Shown: positions 1 through 8,843, counted from the first letter of the stretch. The stretch: DNA of 53,736 bases from Chloroflexota bacterium (GCA_013112725.1 JABFFZ010000032.1:1-53736), one strand, 5' to 3'. Notes: generated from the sequence alone by a model not told the origin. Made by a program: numbers and translations.

Positions 1-113
1 ATTTCAAGCAGGCCATTGAAGACTGTTTGGCGGAGGTGTCAGGCAAGTTCAAGGAGCAGTTGTCCAGCTTGCTTACGCTTAATTTTCAGACTTTGGAAAA
101 TGTCAGTTTATGA
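1..113 (+). mobile_element. 3' end of an IS630-like transposase (partial)
   Basis: Reading from base 3, the frame gives 36 residues and a TGA stop at 111-113. They begin FKQAIEDCLAEV and end SLLTLNFQTLENVSL. An ending with a conserved short helix followed by SLLTLxFQ is typical of IS630/Tc1-type DDE transposases. The beginning of the gene is outside the window, so whether the element is intact cannot be judged. An 88-bp repeat follows 28 bases downstream and may be related to the element's end. The family call rests only on this short tail. Confidence 0.55.
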
Positions 114-141
114 CCTTTTTCAGTATACCTAACTGGACACC

Positions 142-229
142 GGCGTTTTTTATATCACCAGAGAGAGTTGTCAAATTTCACATGTTGTTTTCTTGTTCCC
201 TACTCGTGAGAAAAATTTGACAACTCTAG
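142..229 (+). repeat. 88-bp dispersed repeat with inverted-repeat core, copy 1
   Basis: This stretch matches 21136-21223 in opposite orientation with only a handful of differences and no gaps. Inside it, GTTGTCAAATTT (168-179) pairs with AAATTTGACAAC (213-224), a perfect 12-bp inverted repeat around a 33-base spacer. Copy 1 lies between the transposase tail and secD; copy 2 lies in front of a transporter gene. A MITE or a dispersed hairpin element would fit. It has no coding capacity of its own. Confidence 0.75.
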
Positions 230-245
230 GATCAAAGGATAGCTT

Positions 246-1565
246 ATGAAAAAGTGGCAAGACTGGTTATGGCTGGCGGTGATTATCGGGCTGACGGCCG
301 TAGCCCTATGGGTGATTCAAAATCCAGACTATCCCATCCGGCAGGGGTTGGATTTGCAGGGTGGGCTGCAAGTACTGTTAGAGGCGGATGTGCTGCCCGA
401 CTACCAACTGGATCCGCAGCAAATGGACACGGCCCGCCAAATTATTGATCAGCGGGTGAATGCCCTGGGCGTGGCTGAACCGCTGGTACAGCTAGAAGGG
501 GAACGGCGCATCCTGGTAGAACTGCCCGGCATTGACAACCCCGAAGAAGCCTATTCGCTCATTCAAGAGACGGCGCTGCTGGAATTCATAGATACCGGGG
601 CGCAGTCGCTGCCGGAAGGATTATGTGTGCGTACTTCGCTGAACGAGGGACCGTCGCGCTGTGAACTGGATGACGGCTTCGAAGCGCCCACTTTCCAGAC
701 CGTGCTTACCGGCGCAGACTTGCGAGAGGCGCGCACCGAGTTAGGCGGTTTTAACCAGTATCATGTGGCCTTTACCTTGAAGGGCGAAGCTCGTGACCTG
801 TTCGCCGCCTACACTCGTGACAATGTGGGCCGGTTTTTAACCATTGTGCTGGATAAGCAGGTGATTTCCAGTCCGCGCATCGAGAGCGCCATTACCGGCG
901 GGCAGGGTTCCATTACCGGCCAATTTACGCCGGAGGAAGCCACACGGCTGGCGCTGCAACTGCGGTTTGGCAGCCTGCCTGTACCGTTGCGTATTGAAAG
1001 CACACGCCAGGTGGGCGCCACCCTGGGCCAGCAATCCATTGATGCCAGCATTCGCGCCGGTGCGGTGGGCGTGGTCATGGTGCTGATTTTTATGCTGGTC
1101 TATTACCGGCTACCTGGTTTATTGGCGGACGTTGCCCTTATCGTTTACATGCTGCTGAACTTCCTGGTTTTTCAAATGCTGCCGGTGACGCTGACACTGC
1201 CAGCTATTACCGGCTTTTTGCTCTCCACGGGCATGGCCGTGGATGCCAATGTGCTGATCTTTGAGCGCATCAAGGAGGAACTGCGCGGCGGTAGCCGGCT
1301 AGATGATGCCATTCATACCGGCTTTAGCCGGGCCTGGCCCTCCATCCGCGATTCCAACATTGCCACGTTGGTGATCTGCCTGATTTTATGGGTGTTTGGC
1401 CGCAGTTTTGGCGCCAGCGCGGTGCAGGGTTTTGCCATCACATTGGCGATTGGGGTAATGATTAGCATGTTCACGGCCGTCATCATCACCCGCACGCTGG
1501 TCAATATGGTTATTGGCTGGAATGCGCGCCGCTTTCAAAATAAAAAATGGTTAATGGGAGCGTAG
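246..1565 (+). CDS. secD: SecD, protein export membrane subunit
   Basis: SecD works with SecF at the SecYEG translocon and uses the proton gradient to complete export of proteins. The 439 residues have the family layout. There is a first membrane helix at about residues 8-26, the DLQGG motif at 36-40, then a large outer domain. Five more helices follow from about residue 268. The conserved membrane motif GMAVDANVLIFERIKEEL lies near 329-346. The ATG at 246 is preceded by an AAAGGA ribosome site. secF starts 3 bases after the stop, so the two form one operon. An ACGGCCGT motif sits at the end of the first helix (294-301). Confidence 0.96.
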   Translation: MKKWQDWLWLAVIIGLTAVALWVIQNPDYPIRQGLDLQGGLQVLLEADVLPDYQLDPQQMDTARQIIDQRVNALGVAEPLVQLEGERRILVELPGIDNPEEAYSLIQETALLEFIDTGAQSLPEGLCVRTSLNEGPSRCELDDGFEAPTFQTVLTGADLREARTELGGFNQYHVAFTLKGEARDLFAAYTRDNVGRFLTIVLDKQVISSPRIESAITGGQGSITGQFTPEEATRLALQLRFGSLPVPLRIESTRQVGATLGQQSIDASIRAGAVGVVMVLIFMLVYYRLPGLLADVALIVYMLLNFLVFQMLPVTLTLPAITGFLLSTGMAVDANVLIFERIKEELRGGSRLDDAIHTGFSRAWPSIRDSNIATLVICLILWVFGRSFGASAVQGFAITLAIGVMISMFTAVIITRTLVNMVIGWNARRFQNKKWLMGA

Positions 1566-1568
1566 GCC

Positions 1569-2513
1569 ATGATCAACTTCGATACCTTCGTGCAAAAACG
1601 GGGCTACTACTTCATATTTTCAGGCGTTATCATTGGCCTGGGGCTGGCAGCCATGCTTTATGCCTACATTTCCACTGGCTCTTTCCTGCGGCTGAGCGTG
1701 GATTTCCTGGGTGGCACCCGCTTTGAGATTCAGTTTACGCAGCAGGTGACGGAAGACCAGATTCGAGAGGTGTTTGCTGCATTTGGGCAGAGCAACCCGC
1801 TGATAACGGCTATCCGGGGGCAGGGTTTACAAAATGCCTGGCAGGTGCGCTCGGCGTTTCTATCCGCCGAGACGGCGCAGGCCGTAGAGGAGGCATTGAA
1901 TAACCTGTCGCCGCTCATTCCGGGCACGTCGCAGGTGACTACGGTCAGCCCGTCGGTGGGGCAGGAGGTGACGCGGGCGGCGTTGGTGGCGGTGTTGGTG
2001 TCGGCGACCATCATTTTGGGCTACATCATGTTTGTTTTCCGCCAGGTGCCCAATTCTTTCCGGTATGGGGCGTGTGCGGTGGTAGCCATGTTCCATGATT
2101 TGTTTGTGGTGGTGGCGTTTGCGGCGCTGACCGGAGCGTTGTTGGGCTGGGAGATTGATGCGTTGTTTCTCACGGCCGTACTCACCGTCGTCGGCTTTTC
2201 CTTGCAAGATACCATTGTCGTTTTTGACCGCATTCGGGAAAACCTGGGTATGCGTCAGAACCGGGGCAAAGCATTTGAAGCGTTGGTGAACCAATCCATC
2301 AGCGAGACATTCAAGCGGTCGGTCATCACCCAACTAAACGCCATGTTTGTCATGGTCGCCATTTTGCTCTTTGGCGGCGATTCGGTGAAACCCTTTATCG
2401 CCGTTCTCTTCGTCGGGCTGCTCAGCGGCACCTACAGTTCCATCTTCATCGCTGCCCCGCTGCTGGTCTCCTGGCAGAAAGGGGAGATTCCCTTGCTGCG
2501 CACGGCGGGATGA
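1569..2513 (+). CDS. secF: SecF, protein export membrane subunit
   Basis: SecF is the partner of SecD in the SecDF export motor. The 314 residues contain a first helix, the DFLGGTRFEI motif at 45-54, a short outer domain, and five helices with the conserved stretch VGFSLQDTIVVFDRIREN. Length is normal for a free-standing SecF. The gene follows secD after 3 bases and is probably translationally coupled. No further gene follows on this strand; the next gene is convergent and ends at 2538. Confidence 0.96.
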   Translation: MINFDTFVQKRGYYFIFSGVIIGLGLAAMLYAYISTGSFLRLSVDFLGGTRFEIQFTQQVTEDQIREVFAAFGQSNPLITAIRGQGLQNAWQVRSAFLSAETAQAVEEALNNLSPLIPGTSQVTTVSPSVGQEVTRAALVAVLVSATIILGYIMFVFRQVPNSFRYGACAVVAMFHDLFVVVAFAALTGALLGWEIDALFLTAVLTVVGFSLQDTIVVFDRIRENLGMRQNRGKAFEALVNQSISETFKRSVITQLNAMFVMVAILLFGGDSVKPFIAVLFVGLLSGTYSSIFIAAPLLVSWQKGEIPLLRTAG

Positions 2514-2537
2514 GCGGTGAAGGGGTGATCAATTACC

Positions 2538-2771
2538 CTACCACAATTTTGCGCAATCCCGGCAAATGTTCTCTATTCCCACTTGTTTCAGGCGGGCATG
2601 GGCACGGCCGTTACGGATAGGCTGCCCACATAACGCCACAGTTGACCGGCGGCTGTGTTCCACAATGTGCCAGGTATCCCCGGTGAGCAAAACGACAGGG
2701 TTCTGTTCTTCCATCTGCCGGGTCATGTAGTGCCAGACACAAGGCTTGTGGCATGGATATGACCAGAACAT
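2538..2771 (-). CDS. Small cysteine-containing hypothetical protein
   Basis: A 77-residue protein that I do not recognise by name. The second half, from HIVEHSRRST through ALCGQPI to ICRDCAKLW, carries one Cys and then a CxxC pair, a pattern that could bind zinc. The start is uncertain: ATG at 2771 has a weak GGGGCAG upstream, and later ATGs at 2726 and 2714 are possible. It is convergent with secF and lies 28 bases downstream of msrA on the same strand. The coherent cysteine pattern is why I prefer it to a chance frame. Confidence 0.5.
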   Translation of the reverse strand: MFWSYPCHKPCVWHYMTRQMEEQNPVVLLTGDTWHIVEHSRRSTVALCGQPIRNGRAHARLKQVGIENICRDCAKLW

Positions 2772-2799
2772 TCTGCCCCATGCCTGACACTGCTCAATT

Positions 2800-3345
2800 T
2801 CAAACCCCCGCCTTCAACTTTTCCTGAAACGATTTGCGGAACTTCTGTACTTTGGGGTTCACCACCATCAGACAATAAGGCTGATACGGATTGTCGTTGA
2901 AGTAATTTTGGTGGTAATCCTCGGCCGGGTAAAAAATGTCCAGCGGTACGACCTCGGTGACAATAGGGTGGGCGTACAGGTCGGAAACATCTGTTGCTGC
3001 CAATGACTGGGCCGCGATTTGCTGCTGCGCCTCATTGTGCGTCAGGATGATGGAGCGATACTGTGGCCCTACGTCGTTGCCCTGCCGGTTCAAAGTGGTG
3101 GGGTCGTGAATGTGCCAGAAAATATCCAGCAGCTCTTCATAGGAGATAACATCTGGGTCATACGTGATCTGGACAACTTCAGCATGGCCGGTTGTGCCCG
3201 TGCACACGGCTTTGTAGGAGGGATGGGGCACATGCCCCCCGGCATAACCGGATACCACTCGCTCTACCCCGGCCACATCCTGGAATACCGCCTCCAAACA
3301 CCAAAAGCAGCCCCCACCCAATGTCGCTTGTTCTAACTGTGCCAT
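2800..3345 (-). CDS. msrA: Peptide methionine-S-sulfoxide reductase MsrA
   Basis: MsrA reduces the S form of methionine sulfoxide in damaged proteins, using thioredoxin. The 181 residues include the active-site motif GGCFWC with the catalytic Cys at residue 13. The family signatures YAGGHVPHPSYKAVCTGTTG and the GHAEVVQITYDP stretch follow. The conserved FWHIHDPTTLNRQGNDVGPQ segment is present. Length is normal for a single-domain MsrA without a fused MsrB. The ATG at 3345 lies five residues before the first conserved strand. Confidence 0.95.
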   Translation of the reverse strand: MAQLEQATLGGGCFWCLEAVFQDVAGVERVVSGYAGGHVPHPSYKAVCTGTTGHAEVVQITYDPDVISYEELLDIFWHIHDPTTLNRQGNDVGPQYRSIILTHNEAQQQIAAQSLAATDVSDLYAHPIVTEVVPLDIFYPAEDYHQNYFNDNPYQPYCLMVVNPKVQKFRKSFQEKLKAGV

Positions 3346-3460
3346 GTCACTTTTCCTTTTTTCACAGGTTTATCGGATTGTACAGCTTAGAGCGAGCGAA
3401 CAGGGGATTTCTTTCGTAAATACAAAGATTGGTTCAGTCTTGGAGATAGACTCAATCTGT

Positions 3461-4318
3461 TTAGGATATACGCGGCATCTGCAAAATCTCCCGCGTCTCG
3501 GTTATGGTGGCTACCTCGCCGCCAACGATGTGTATTAATTCCACCGCCTGGGACACACATTCCCCGTTCGATTTTGCCAATTCGCCGTTGGGCAAATAGA
3601 GATTGTCCTCCAGCCCCACGCGCACATTGCCGCTCATGGTGATGGCCACGGCCGCCAGCGCCCATTGATGGCGGCTGATGCCAATGACCTGCCAGTGTGC
3701 GTTGGCCGGTAACTGGCCCGCCTGATGCACTAGATTTTGCGTTGTTGCCGGAATTCCGCCCAAAACGCCCATCACCAGGCTGAACTGGTAGGGCGGTTGT
3801 AAAAGCCCCATATCTATCAACGGTTGGGCGTTGTTGATGTGGCCGGTATCAAAACATTCCATTTCCGGGCGTGTGTCCGCTTCGTTCATGGCTTGCAGGA
3901 AGTACTGGATATCGTCAAAGGGGTTGGCAAATACGTAGTCGTGGTAAAACCGTTTGTGCTGGCGGGAATAGATGGCGTAGTTCATGGAACCCATATTCAG
4001 GGCGGCCATCTCCGGTTTGAGGGCGCGGATATGGTGAATGCGTTGTTCACGGGGAATGCCAAACGCGCCGGTGGAGTAATTGATGATCAGATCAGGGCAG
4101 CGCTGGCGCACTTCCTGGTGAATCTGGCTAAACGTTTCCACGTCCCAGGCGGGTGTGCCGTCGGCGTTGCGGGCATGAATGTGGACGATGCTGGCCCCTG
4201 CCTCGGCGCTGCGCCGCGCCTCTTCGCCAATTTCGGCGGGGGTATAGGGGATGTAGGGTGACTGTTTACGAGTGGTCACAACCCCAGTCAAAGCGGCGCT
4301 GATAATAATTTTGCTCAT
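3461..4318 (-). CDS. Beta-keto acid cleavage enzyme (BKACE, DUF849)
   Basis: BKACE enzymes condense a beta-keto acid with acetyl-CoA and release acetoacetate plus a new CoA ester. The first described member is 3-keto-5-aminohexanoate cleavage enzyme of lysine fermentation. The 285 residues show the zinc-site motif IVHIHAR near residue 45, the NYSTGAFG loop, ECFDTGHI, and the C-terminal GNVRVGLEDN. It is the last gene of the operon that contains the Liv transporter, so its substrate may be the imported compound or a product of it. The exact substrate cannot be read from sequence. An ACGGCC run precedes the region encoding the GNVRVG motif but not the full octamer. Confidence 0.85.
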   Translation of the reverse strand: MSKIIISAALTGVVTTRKQSPYIPYTPAEIGEEARRSAEAGASIVHIHARNADGTPAWDVETFSQIHQEVRQRCPDLIINYSTGAFGIPREQRIHHIRALKPEMAALNMGSMNYAIYSRQHKRFYHDYVFANPFDDIQYFLQAMNEADTRPEMECFDTGHINNAQPLIDMGLLQPPYQFSLVMGVLGGIPATTQNLVHQAGQLPANAHWQVIGISRHQWALAAVAITMSGNVRVGLEDNLYLPNGELAKSNGECVSQAVELIHIVGGEVATITETREILQMPRIS

Positions 4319-4365
4319 AAATATCCCTGTATTTCGAAGCCAGAAGCCGGTTTATCGATTACGGA

Positions 4366-5574
4366 TTACCGTCCCCAATCACGGTCGTCCACCATCCCCG
4401 GTGCATTGTCTCCCAACGATCCCGGCGGCAGGCACTCTACCGCATCTACACGCACCCGGCAGACGTTTTTGATCATTTCTTGCAAGGGGGTGGTCACGGC
4501 CGTACTCGCCACCCCTTCTGCTATTTCAGCCCTGACCACAAAGTGGTCCTTGTTATCCGGCTGCGTTACCACTCCCTGCACTTTCAGCACGCCGGGAATT
4601 TGCCGCGCCGCAAAACCAAGCTGGTTGGGGTGTACAAACATGCCGCGCACCTTCACCGCATCCCCGGAACGCCCCACCAGGATAATGCCCCGTTCCGTTT
4701 GTTGGCTGTGGCCGGGATCGGGGTCCATATTGATCGCCATATCCCCTGTGCCAATGCGGATGAGCGGGTAGACCCGGCTAAAGTTCGTGACCACAATTTC
4801 CCCGGCTTCACCAGGGCCAACAGAGTGCCCGGTTTCTGGGTCTAGTACCTCTACCAACGGCTCGGCAAAAAGTTGGAAAGCCATGCCGTTGCCGGTGTTA
4901 AGGGCGATAATGCCAAACTCGGCGGTGGCATATGCATTGCCAATTTTCACGCCAAACGCTTCAATGGCCGCCCGCATGGGCGGCAGCAGCGGCTCGGCGG
5001 AGACGATGGCATGGTCAATTGCCAGTTTGATGCCTTGTTCTTTGGCCTTTTCCAGCAATGACAATAAAAAGCTGGGTGTACCGGCATAGCCGGTGGCCTG
5101 TAAATCATGCGCCATCTTGATCTGCAAATCGCTGTTGCCGATGCCGCCCGGCACTACCGTGCAGCCCAGCCGCGTCAGCGCGCCGTCAAACAAAAACCCG
5201 GCGGGCACCAGATGGTAAGAAAAGCTGTTTAAGACCATCTCGCCCGACCGGAACCCGCTCAAGCGCAACGCTGCCATGGCAATTTCCCGATTGGCCTCAT
5301 CCGGTTCTGGCGCCGGTTCATAAATGGGGCCGGGCGAAAAGAAAATGTGCGTCACCTGCTCGCGGGGTATCGTCACCATGCCGCCAAATGGAGGATCTGC
5401 TTGCTGTAACTGGATAAACCCATCTTTGGGAAAAACAGGAATTTTGACCAGGTCGGCCACCCCTTGAATAGCGGCCGGATGAATGCCGGCCTGGTCAAAG
5501 CGGTTTTTCACGGCCGTCGCGTTTTCATACGCAAATTCAACAAATGCTCGTAATCGCTGGTCTAATCCATTCAT
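4366..5574 (-). CDS. PaaK-like acyl/aryl-CoA ligase
   Basis: Enzymes of the phenylacetate-CoA ligase family adenylate a carboxylic acid and transfer it to CoA. The 402 residues carry the family core: a SPGPIYEP loop where classical members have TSGTTG, then FDGALTRLG, YAGTPSFLLSLLEKA, NAYATAEFGIIA, and the hinge region IGTGDMAINMDP with GRSGDAVKVRGMFVHPNQ. The variant nucleotide loop occurs in a subgroup of the family, so I do not read it as decay. The ATG at 5574 has a GGAG site upstream. It sits between livF and the BKACE gene, which suggests CoA activation of the imported acid. Confidence 0.85.
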   Translation of the reverse strand: MNGLDQRLRAFVEFAYENATAVKNRFDQAGIHPAAIQGVADLVKIPVFPKDGFIQLQQADPPFGGMVTIPREQVTHIFFSPGPIYEPAPEPDEANREIAMAALRLSGFRSGEMVLNSFSYHLVPAGFLFDGALTRLGCTVVPGGIGNSDLQIKMAHDLQATGYAGTPSFLLSLLEKAKEQGIKLAIDHAIVSAEPLLPPMRAAIEAFGVKIGNAYATAEFGIIALNTGNGMAFQLFAEPLVEVLDPETGHSVGPGEAGEIVVTNFSRVYPLIRIGTGDMAINMDPDPGHSQQTERGIILVGRSGDAVKVRGMFVHPNQLGFAARQIPGVLKVQGVVTQPDNKDHFVVRAEIAEGVASTAVTTPLQEMIKNVCRVRVDAVECLPPGSLGDNAPGMVDDRDWGR

Positions 5575-5605
5575 TGGTTGCTCCGCACACCTGAGAACAT
5601 AAACA

Positions 5606-6403
5606 CTACCCCAGCCATCGCTTGCGCCGTTTGTAATGTTTCACGTCGCGGTAAGATTTGCGTTCACCAACGGCCGTCAGTCCTAGATAGAACTCTTTAA
5701 TATCGGCATTATTTTCCAGTTGGTCGGCGCTGCCATTCATCACGATACGGCCGTTTTCCATCACATACGCATACGCCGCGGTATGCAGCGCCACGTTTGC
5801 ATTTTGCTCCACCAACAAGATGCCCACGCCTGATTCCTGATTGATCTGGCGAATAATTTCAAAGATATTTTGCACCAGCATTGGCGCCAGCCCCAAGGAT
5901 GGCTCATCCAGCAGCATTAGCCTGGGTTTGGCCATCAGCGCCCGGCCAATCACAATCATCTGTTGTTCGCCCCCGGAAAGATAACCACTGGTGCGCTGCC
6001 GGAACTCCTGCAAGGGAGGGAAAAAATGATACACCTGGTCAAGGTCTCGTTTTAGCTCACTGCCAGATGCTTTGCGGAACAGTGCCCCGGTGAGTAAGTT
6101 TTCTTCAACAGTCAGGTGGCGGAACAACGGCCGTCCCTCAATCACCTGCACAATTCCCAACCGCACAATCTCCTCGGGTGACATGCCATCAATCCGCTGC
6201 CCGTCAAACTCAATGGAACCGCGTGTCACCGCCCCCTGTTGGGTGCGCAGCAAGCCCGAAATCGCCTTCAGCGTCGTAGACTTGCCCGCGCCATTGGCTC
6301 CCAACAACGACACAATTTGCCCTGCCGGCACCTCCAACGAAATACCGCGCAGCACTAAAATTACATCGCTATACACCACTTCGATATTGTTGACTTTGAG
6401 CAT
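5606..6403 (-). CDS. livF: LivF-type ABC transporter ATPase
   Basis: One of the two ATPases of a branched-chain-amino-acid-type (HAAT) importer. It shows Walker A GANGAGKS, the signature LSGGEQQM, Walker B LMLLDEPSLGL and the switch histidine region VEQNANVALHTA. The C-terminal tail GERKSYRDVKHYKRRKRW is basic, a form seen in LivF proteins of CoA-ligase-linked operons. I place the start at the ATG at 6403 (MLKVNNIEVV). A GTG at 6427 would add eight residues encoded by the right arm and loop of the preceding hairpin, which seems less likely. No clear ribosome site precedes either start. Confidence 0.93.
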   Translation of the reverse strand: MLKVNNIEVVYSDVILVLRGISLEVPAGQIVSLLGANGAGKSTTLKAISGLLRTQQGAVTRGSIEFDGQRIDGMSPEEIVRLGIVQVIEGRPLFRHLTVEENLLTGALFRKASGSELKRDLDQVYHFFPPLQEFRQRTSGYLSGGEQQMIVIGRALMAKPRLMLLDEPSLGLAPMLVQNIFEIIRQINQESGVGILLVEQNANVALHTAAYAYVMENGRIVMNGSADQLENNADIKEFYLGLTAVGERKSYRDVKHYKRRKRWLG

Positions 6404-6414
6404 CAGTTTGTTTG

Positions 6415-6441
6415 TAGGGGCGGGCACAAGGCCCGCCCCTA
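6415..6441. terminator. Intercistronic hairpin after the double binding-protein gene
   Basis: Perfect 11-bp stem TAGGGGCGGGC / GCCCGCCCCTA with a 5-base loop (6426-6430), located between the stop of the substrate-binding-protein gene and livF. There is no T run. Such hairpins usually protect upstream mRNA from 3' exonucleases and lower downstream expression, in line with the excess of binding protein over ATPase that such importers need. Confidence 0.7.
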
Positions 6442-6452
6442 ACAGTTATTGA

Positions 6453-8843
6453 TTACGGCGCCGGTGGCCGCGTGTCTGGCAGATCAAAGAATTCAGATAC
6501 CGCCACGTCCTTAATGGTACCATCAGGCTGTAATTGCCACTGGCGAATTTGGGCCCGGTTTGGCGCCCGGTTTTCGCCACGCAGGTCATACTCAAACAAG
6601 CCTTCGGCGCTGACAATACCCAAATCATTGGCTGCTTGCAGCAGCGTCTCGCCGCTCAGATTCTCATAACCATATTCATTTACCGCGTGTTGGATAATAT
6701 CACGCACGGCAAACATGGTAGCAAACGTAAGCAGGTAGGTGTTGGTCCGTTCCGTTTCCGGGTACCCGCCGGCAGCAAAAGCATCCATGGCCGTCTGGAC
6801 AATTTCCGCATCGGTGTCCGCCCAGGTCAGATGCGGCACCACACCATAGTAACCATCGGCCAGCGCCACGTTTTCTCCCAAGAAATTGAGTACATCGGCA
6901 TTATATGTCCAGTTAACGCCGCCAACGACCACATCATCCCATACACCCAGCGCCCGCAGCGTACCAATGACTTGGGCCACGCTGAAGGAAAGGTTCTGGT
7001 TATAGATGACATTGGCGCCGTTCAGCAGCAGATTTTGCAGTTGCCCGGAAACGTCCGCGTCGGGGGCTACAGCCTGCTCTTCCAATGGCAGAATGGTAAT
7101 GCCCAGTTCATCTGCCACGGCTTGCGATTCCGGCGTAATGGCCCCAGCGCCAAAGGCATTGGCCCAACCAATGACGCCGACGACAATGTCATCCCCGGCC
7201 GATTCCGGTTTTACATCAGCCCAATTTTCGCTCAGCCAGGTCAAGAAACCGGCGAACTGATCCGAGTAAATGGGCACAGCGCCAATGGTGTAACCATTGC
7301 GCGGCACATAAATGGATGGGCCATGCACACCAGCAGCGATAGACAAAATTTTGTCTTCATTCAGGCGGGGCGCCAGGGCTACAGTAGCGCCACTGCCATA
7401 GGTGAAGATGAGAATAGCCTCATCGCGGGTTTGTTCGTAAACGGCCACTTCTTGTTCCACGGCATAGTTGGTTTCGTTGAAGGCCACTGCCAGTTCCGCG
7501 CCACAAACACCGCCGGATTCGTTAATGATTTTCAAGACATCATTGGTGGCATAGGCAAAGGCTTCACCCAGGATGGCCGCCAGCGGGCCTTCACGGCCGG
7601 CTTGCTGGTGCAAAGTAATGGTTTCGCCGGTCAGGTCTACGTTGCAGCCATCGGCCGTCGTTGTTGGCATCGGCTCACCGGACATCAACGCTTCACAATA
7701 AGCCACATATTCGCCCACACAGATTTCTTCCCAGGTGCGGAACCCATCGGCAATCACGGTGGACTCAATGTTATCAATGGTTACGGCCAACGGCGTCAAT
7801 TTGATGAAGGGAATGTCGTTTTGGCCGTTGTTGATCGTATCGCTGGTCAGGCTGGAAACATCCTCCCCGCGCAGCAAGGCGATGGCTGCAGCAGCCGCAG
7901 CTTCCGCTTCCAGTTTGATCGGCTTGTAGACCGTCATCGTCTGCCAGCCGGAGAGGATGTTCTGGATACCGGCGGCGGTGGCGTCTTGCCCGCTTACCGG
8001 CAGCGGATCCAACCCCTGGCTCTTGAGAGCCGAGATGACGCTGTTGGCTAACCCATCATTGGCCGCAAAAACAGCATCCACATCTCCGCCAGCGGCCGTC
8101 AGGATTTGCTCAAAGATGACCAATGCCTGTTGGTTGTCCCAGCCGGGCACGGCCTGATCATCCACCAGTTCCCAGTCACCGGCGTCGTAGTGCGGGCTGG
8201 CCACGCTGAAGTAGCCTTCACGGAAGAGGGTGGCGTTGTTGTCGGTGGGGGAGCCGTTGAGCTGCACCACCCGCTTAGGGTCGGCCGCCAAACCGTTGAT
8301 GATCGGTTCCAGGGTTTCACCCATGAGCCGGCCGACGGAGACATTATCAAAGCTGACGTACACATCTGCGCCGGGGCCTTCGATGGTCAGGCGGTCATAG
8401 TCAATGACCTTAACGCCGGCTTCGCGGGCCTGGGCGATGATGGCTGCGCCGGAACCACTGTCCAGGTTGACCAGCAGGATGACCTTGGCGCCATTGGTGA
8501 TGGCCTGCTCGGCCTGGGTTTGTTGGGTGCGGGCGTCGCCTTCGGCGTTGACGATGGTGTATTTGACGCCGGCGGCTTCAAAGGCGGCTTCAAAGAAGCG
8601 GCGGTCATCCGCTTCCCAGCGGGCGGAGGAGGCGCTGTCTGGCAGCAGCACGGCGATCATCCCTTCTTCCATGGGTTCGGTGGTGGTTTCTGTCGTCGTT
8701 TCGGTGGTGGTTTCTGTTGTCGTTTCCGTAGTGGTTGCGGCGGTAGTGGCCGGCGGGGGCGTTGGTGTTGCCTGGGCGCCGCCACAAGCTACCAATAGCA
8801 AAGCGGTAAAGATTAACGTGAATAACAGGATTTTTCTCTTCAT
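6453..8843 (-). CDS. Double substrate-binding lipoprotein (XylF-like plus LivK-like)
   Basis: A 796-residue exported lipoprotein made of two complete binding proteins. Residues 1-20 are a lipoprotein signal ending LLVAC (Cys20). A TTTE-repeat linker follows to about 58. Residues 60-385 are a xylose-type periplasmic binding domain (IAVLLPDSASSARWEADDR, YVSFDNVSVGRLMGETL, FAANDGLANSV). Residues 400-796 are a LivK-like domain (LTGETITLHQQAGREGPLA, GGVNWTYNADVLNFLG). The first half is nearly identical to the separate gene at 19872-21008. I start at the ATG at 8843 because AAGGAAG lies just upstream and a normal signal peptide begins there; a longer frame from 8942 would place 33 non-signal residues in front. 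It is embedded in the Liv operon. Confidence 0.92.
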   Translation of the reverse strand: MKRKILLFTLIFTALLLVACGGAQATPTPPPATTAATTTETTTETTTETTTETTTEPMEEGMIAVLLPDSASSARWEADDRRFFEAAFEAAGVKYTIVNAEGDARTQQTQAEQAITNGAKVILLVNLDSGSGAAIIAQAREAGVKVIDYDRLTIEGPGADVYVSFDNVSVGRLMGETLEPIINGLAADPKRVVQLNGSPTDNNATLFREGYFSVASPHYDAGDWELVDDQAVPGWDNQQALVIFEQILTAAGGDVDAVFAANDGLANSVISALKSQGLDPLPVSGQDATAAGIQNILSGWQTMTVYKPIKLEAEAAAAAAIALLRGEDVSSLTSDTINNGQNDIPFIKLTPLAVTIDNIESTVIADGFRTWEEICVGEYVAYCEALMSGEPMPTTTADGCNVDLTGETITLHQQAGREGPLAAILGEAFAYATNDVLKIINESGGVCGAELAVAFNETNYAVEQEVAVYEQTRDEAILIFTYGSGATVALAPRLNEDKILSIAAGVHGPSIYVPRNGYTIGAVPIYSDQFAGFLTWLSENWADVKPESAGDDIVVGVIGWANAFGAGAITPESQAVADELGITILPLEEQAVAPDADVSGQLQNLLLNGANVIYNQNLSFSVAQVIGTLRALGVWDDVVVGGVNWTYNADVLNFLGENVALADGYYGVVPHLTWADTDAEIVQTAMDAFAAGGYPETERTNTYLLTFATMFAVRDIIQHAVNEYGYENLSGETLLQAANDLGIVSAEGLFEYDLRGENRAPNRAQIRQWQLQPDGTIKDVAVSEFFDLPDTRPPAP

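Noticed and set aside
4366..5574. Missing TSGTTG motif considered as inactivation of the PaaK-like ligase
   Set aside because: The variant SPGPIYEP loop occurs in a subgroup of the family and the other motifs are intact.
6534..8051. Long plus-strand frame of 505 codons opposite the double binding-protein gene
   Set aside because: It is the complement of a clear lipoprotein gene, has no recognisable domain and no ribosome site. Its length reflects the base composition of the sense gene.
8663..8745. Repeated GTGGTTTCTGTCGTCGTTTC units that look like a small repeat array
   Set aside because: They encode the Thr/Glu linker of the lipoprotein and lack spacers, so this is not a CRISPR array.
8106..8798. 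Plus-strand frames opposite both binding-protein genes (also 20289-20993) that resemble each other
   Set aside because: Their similarity only mirrors the near-identical DNA of the two sense genes; glycine-rich low-complexity product.
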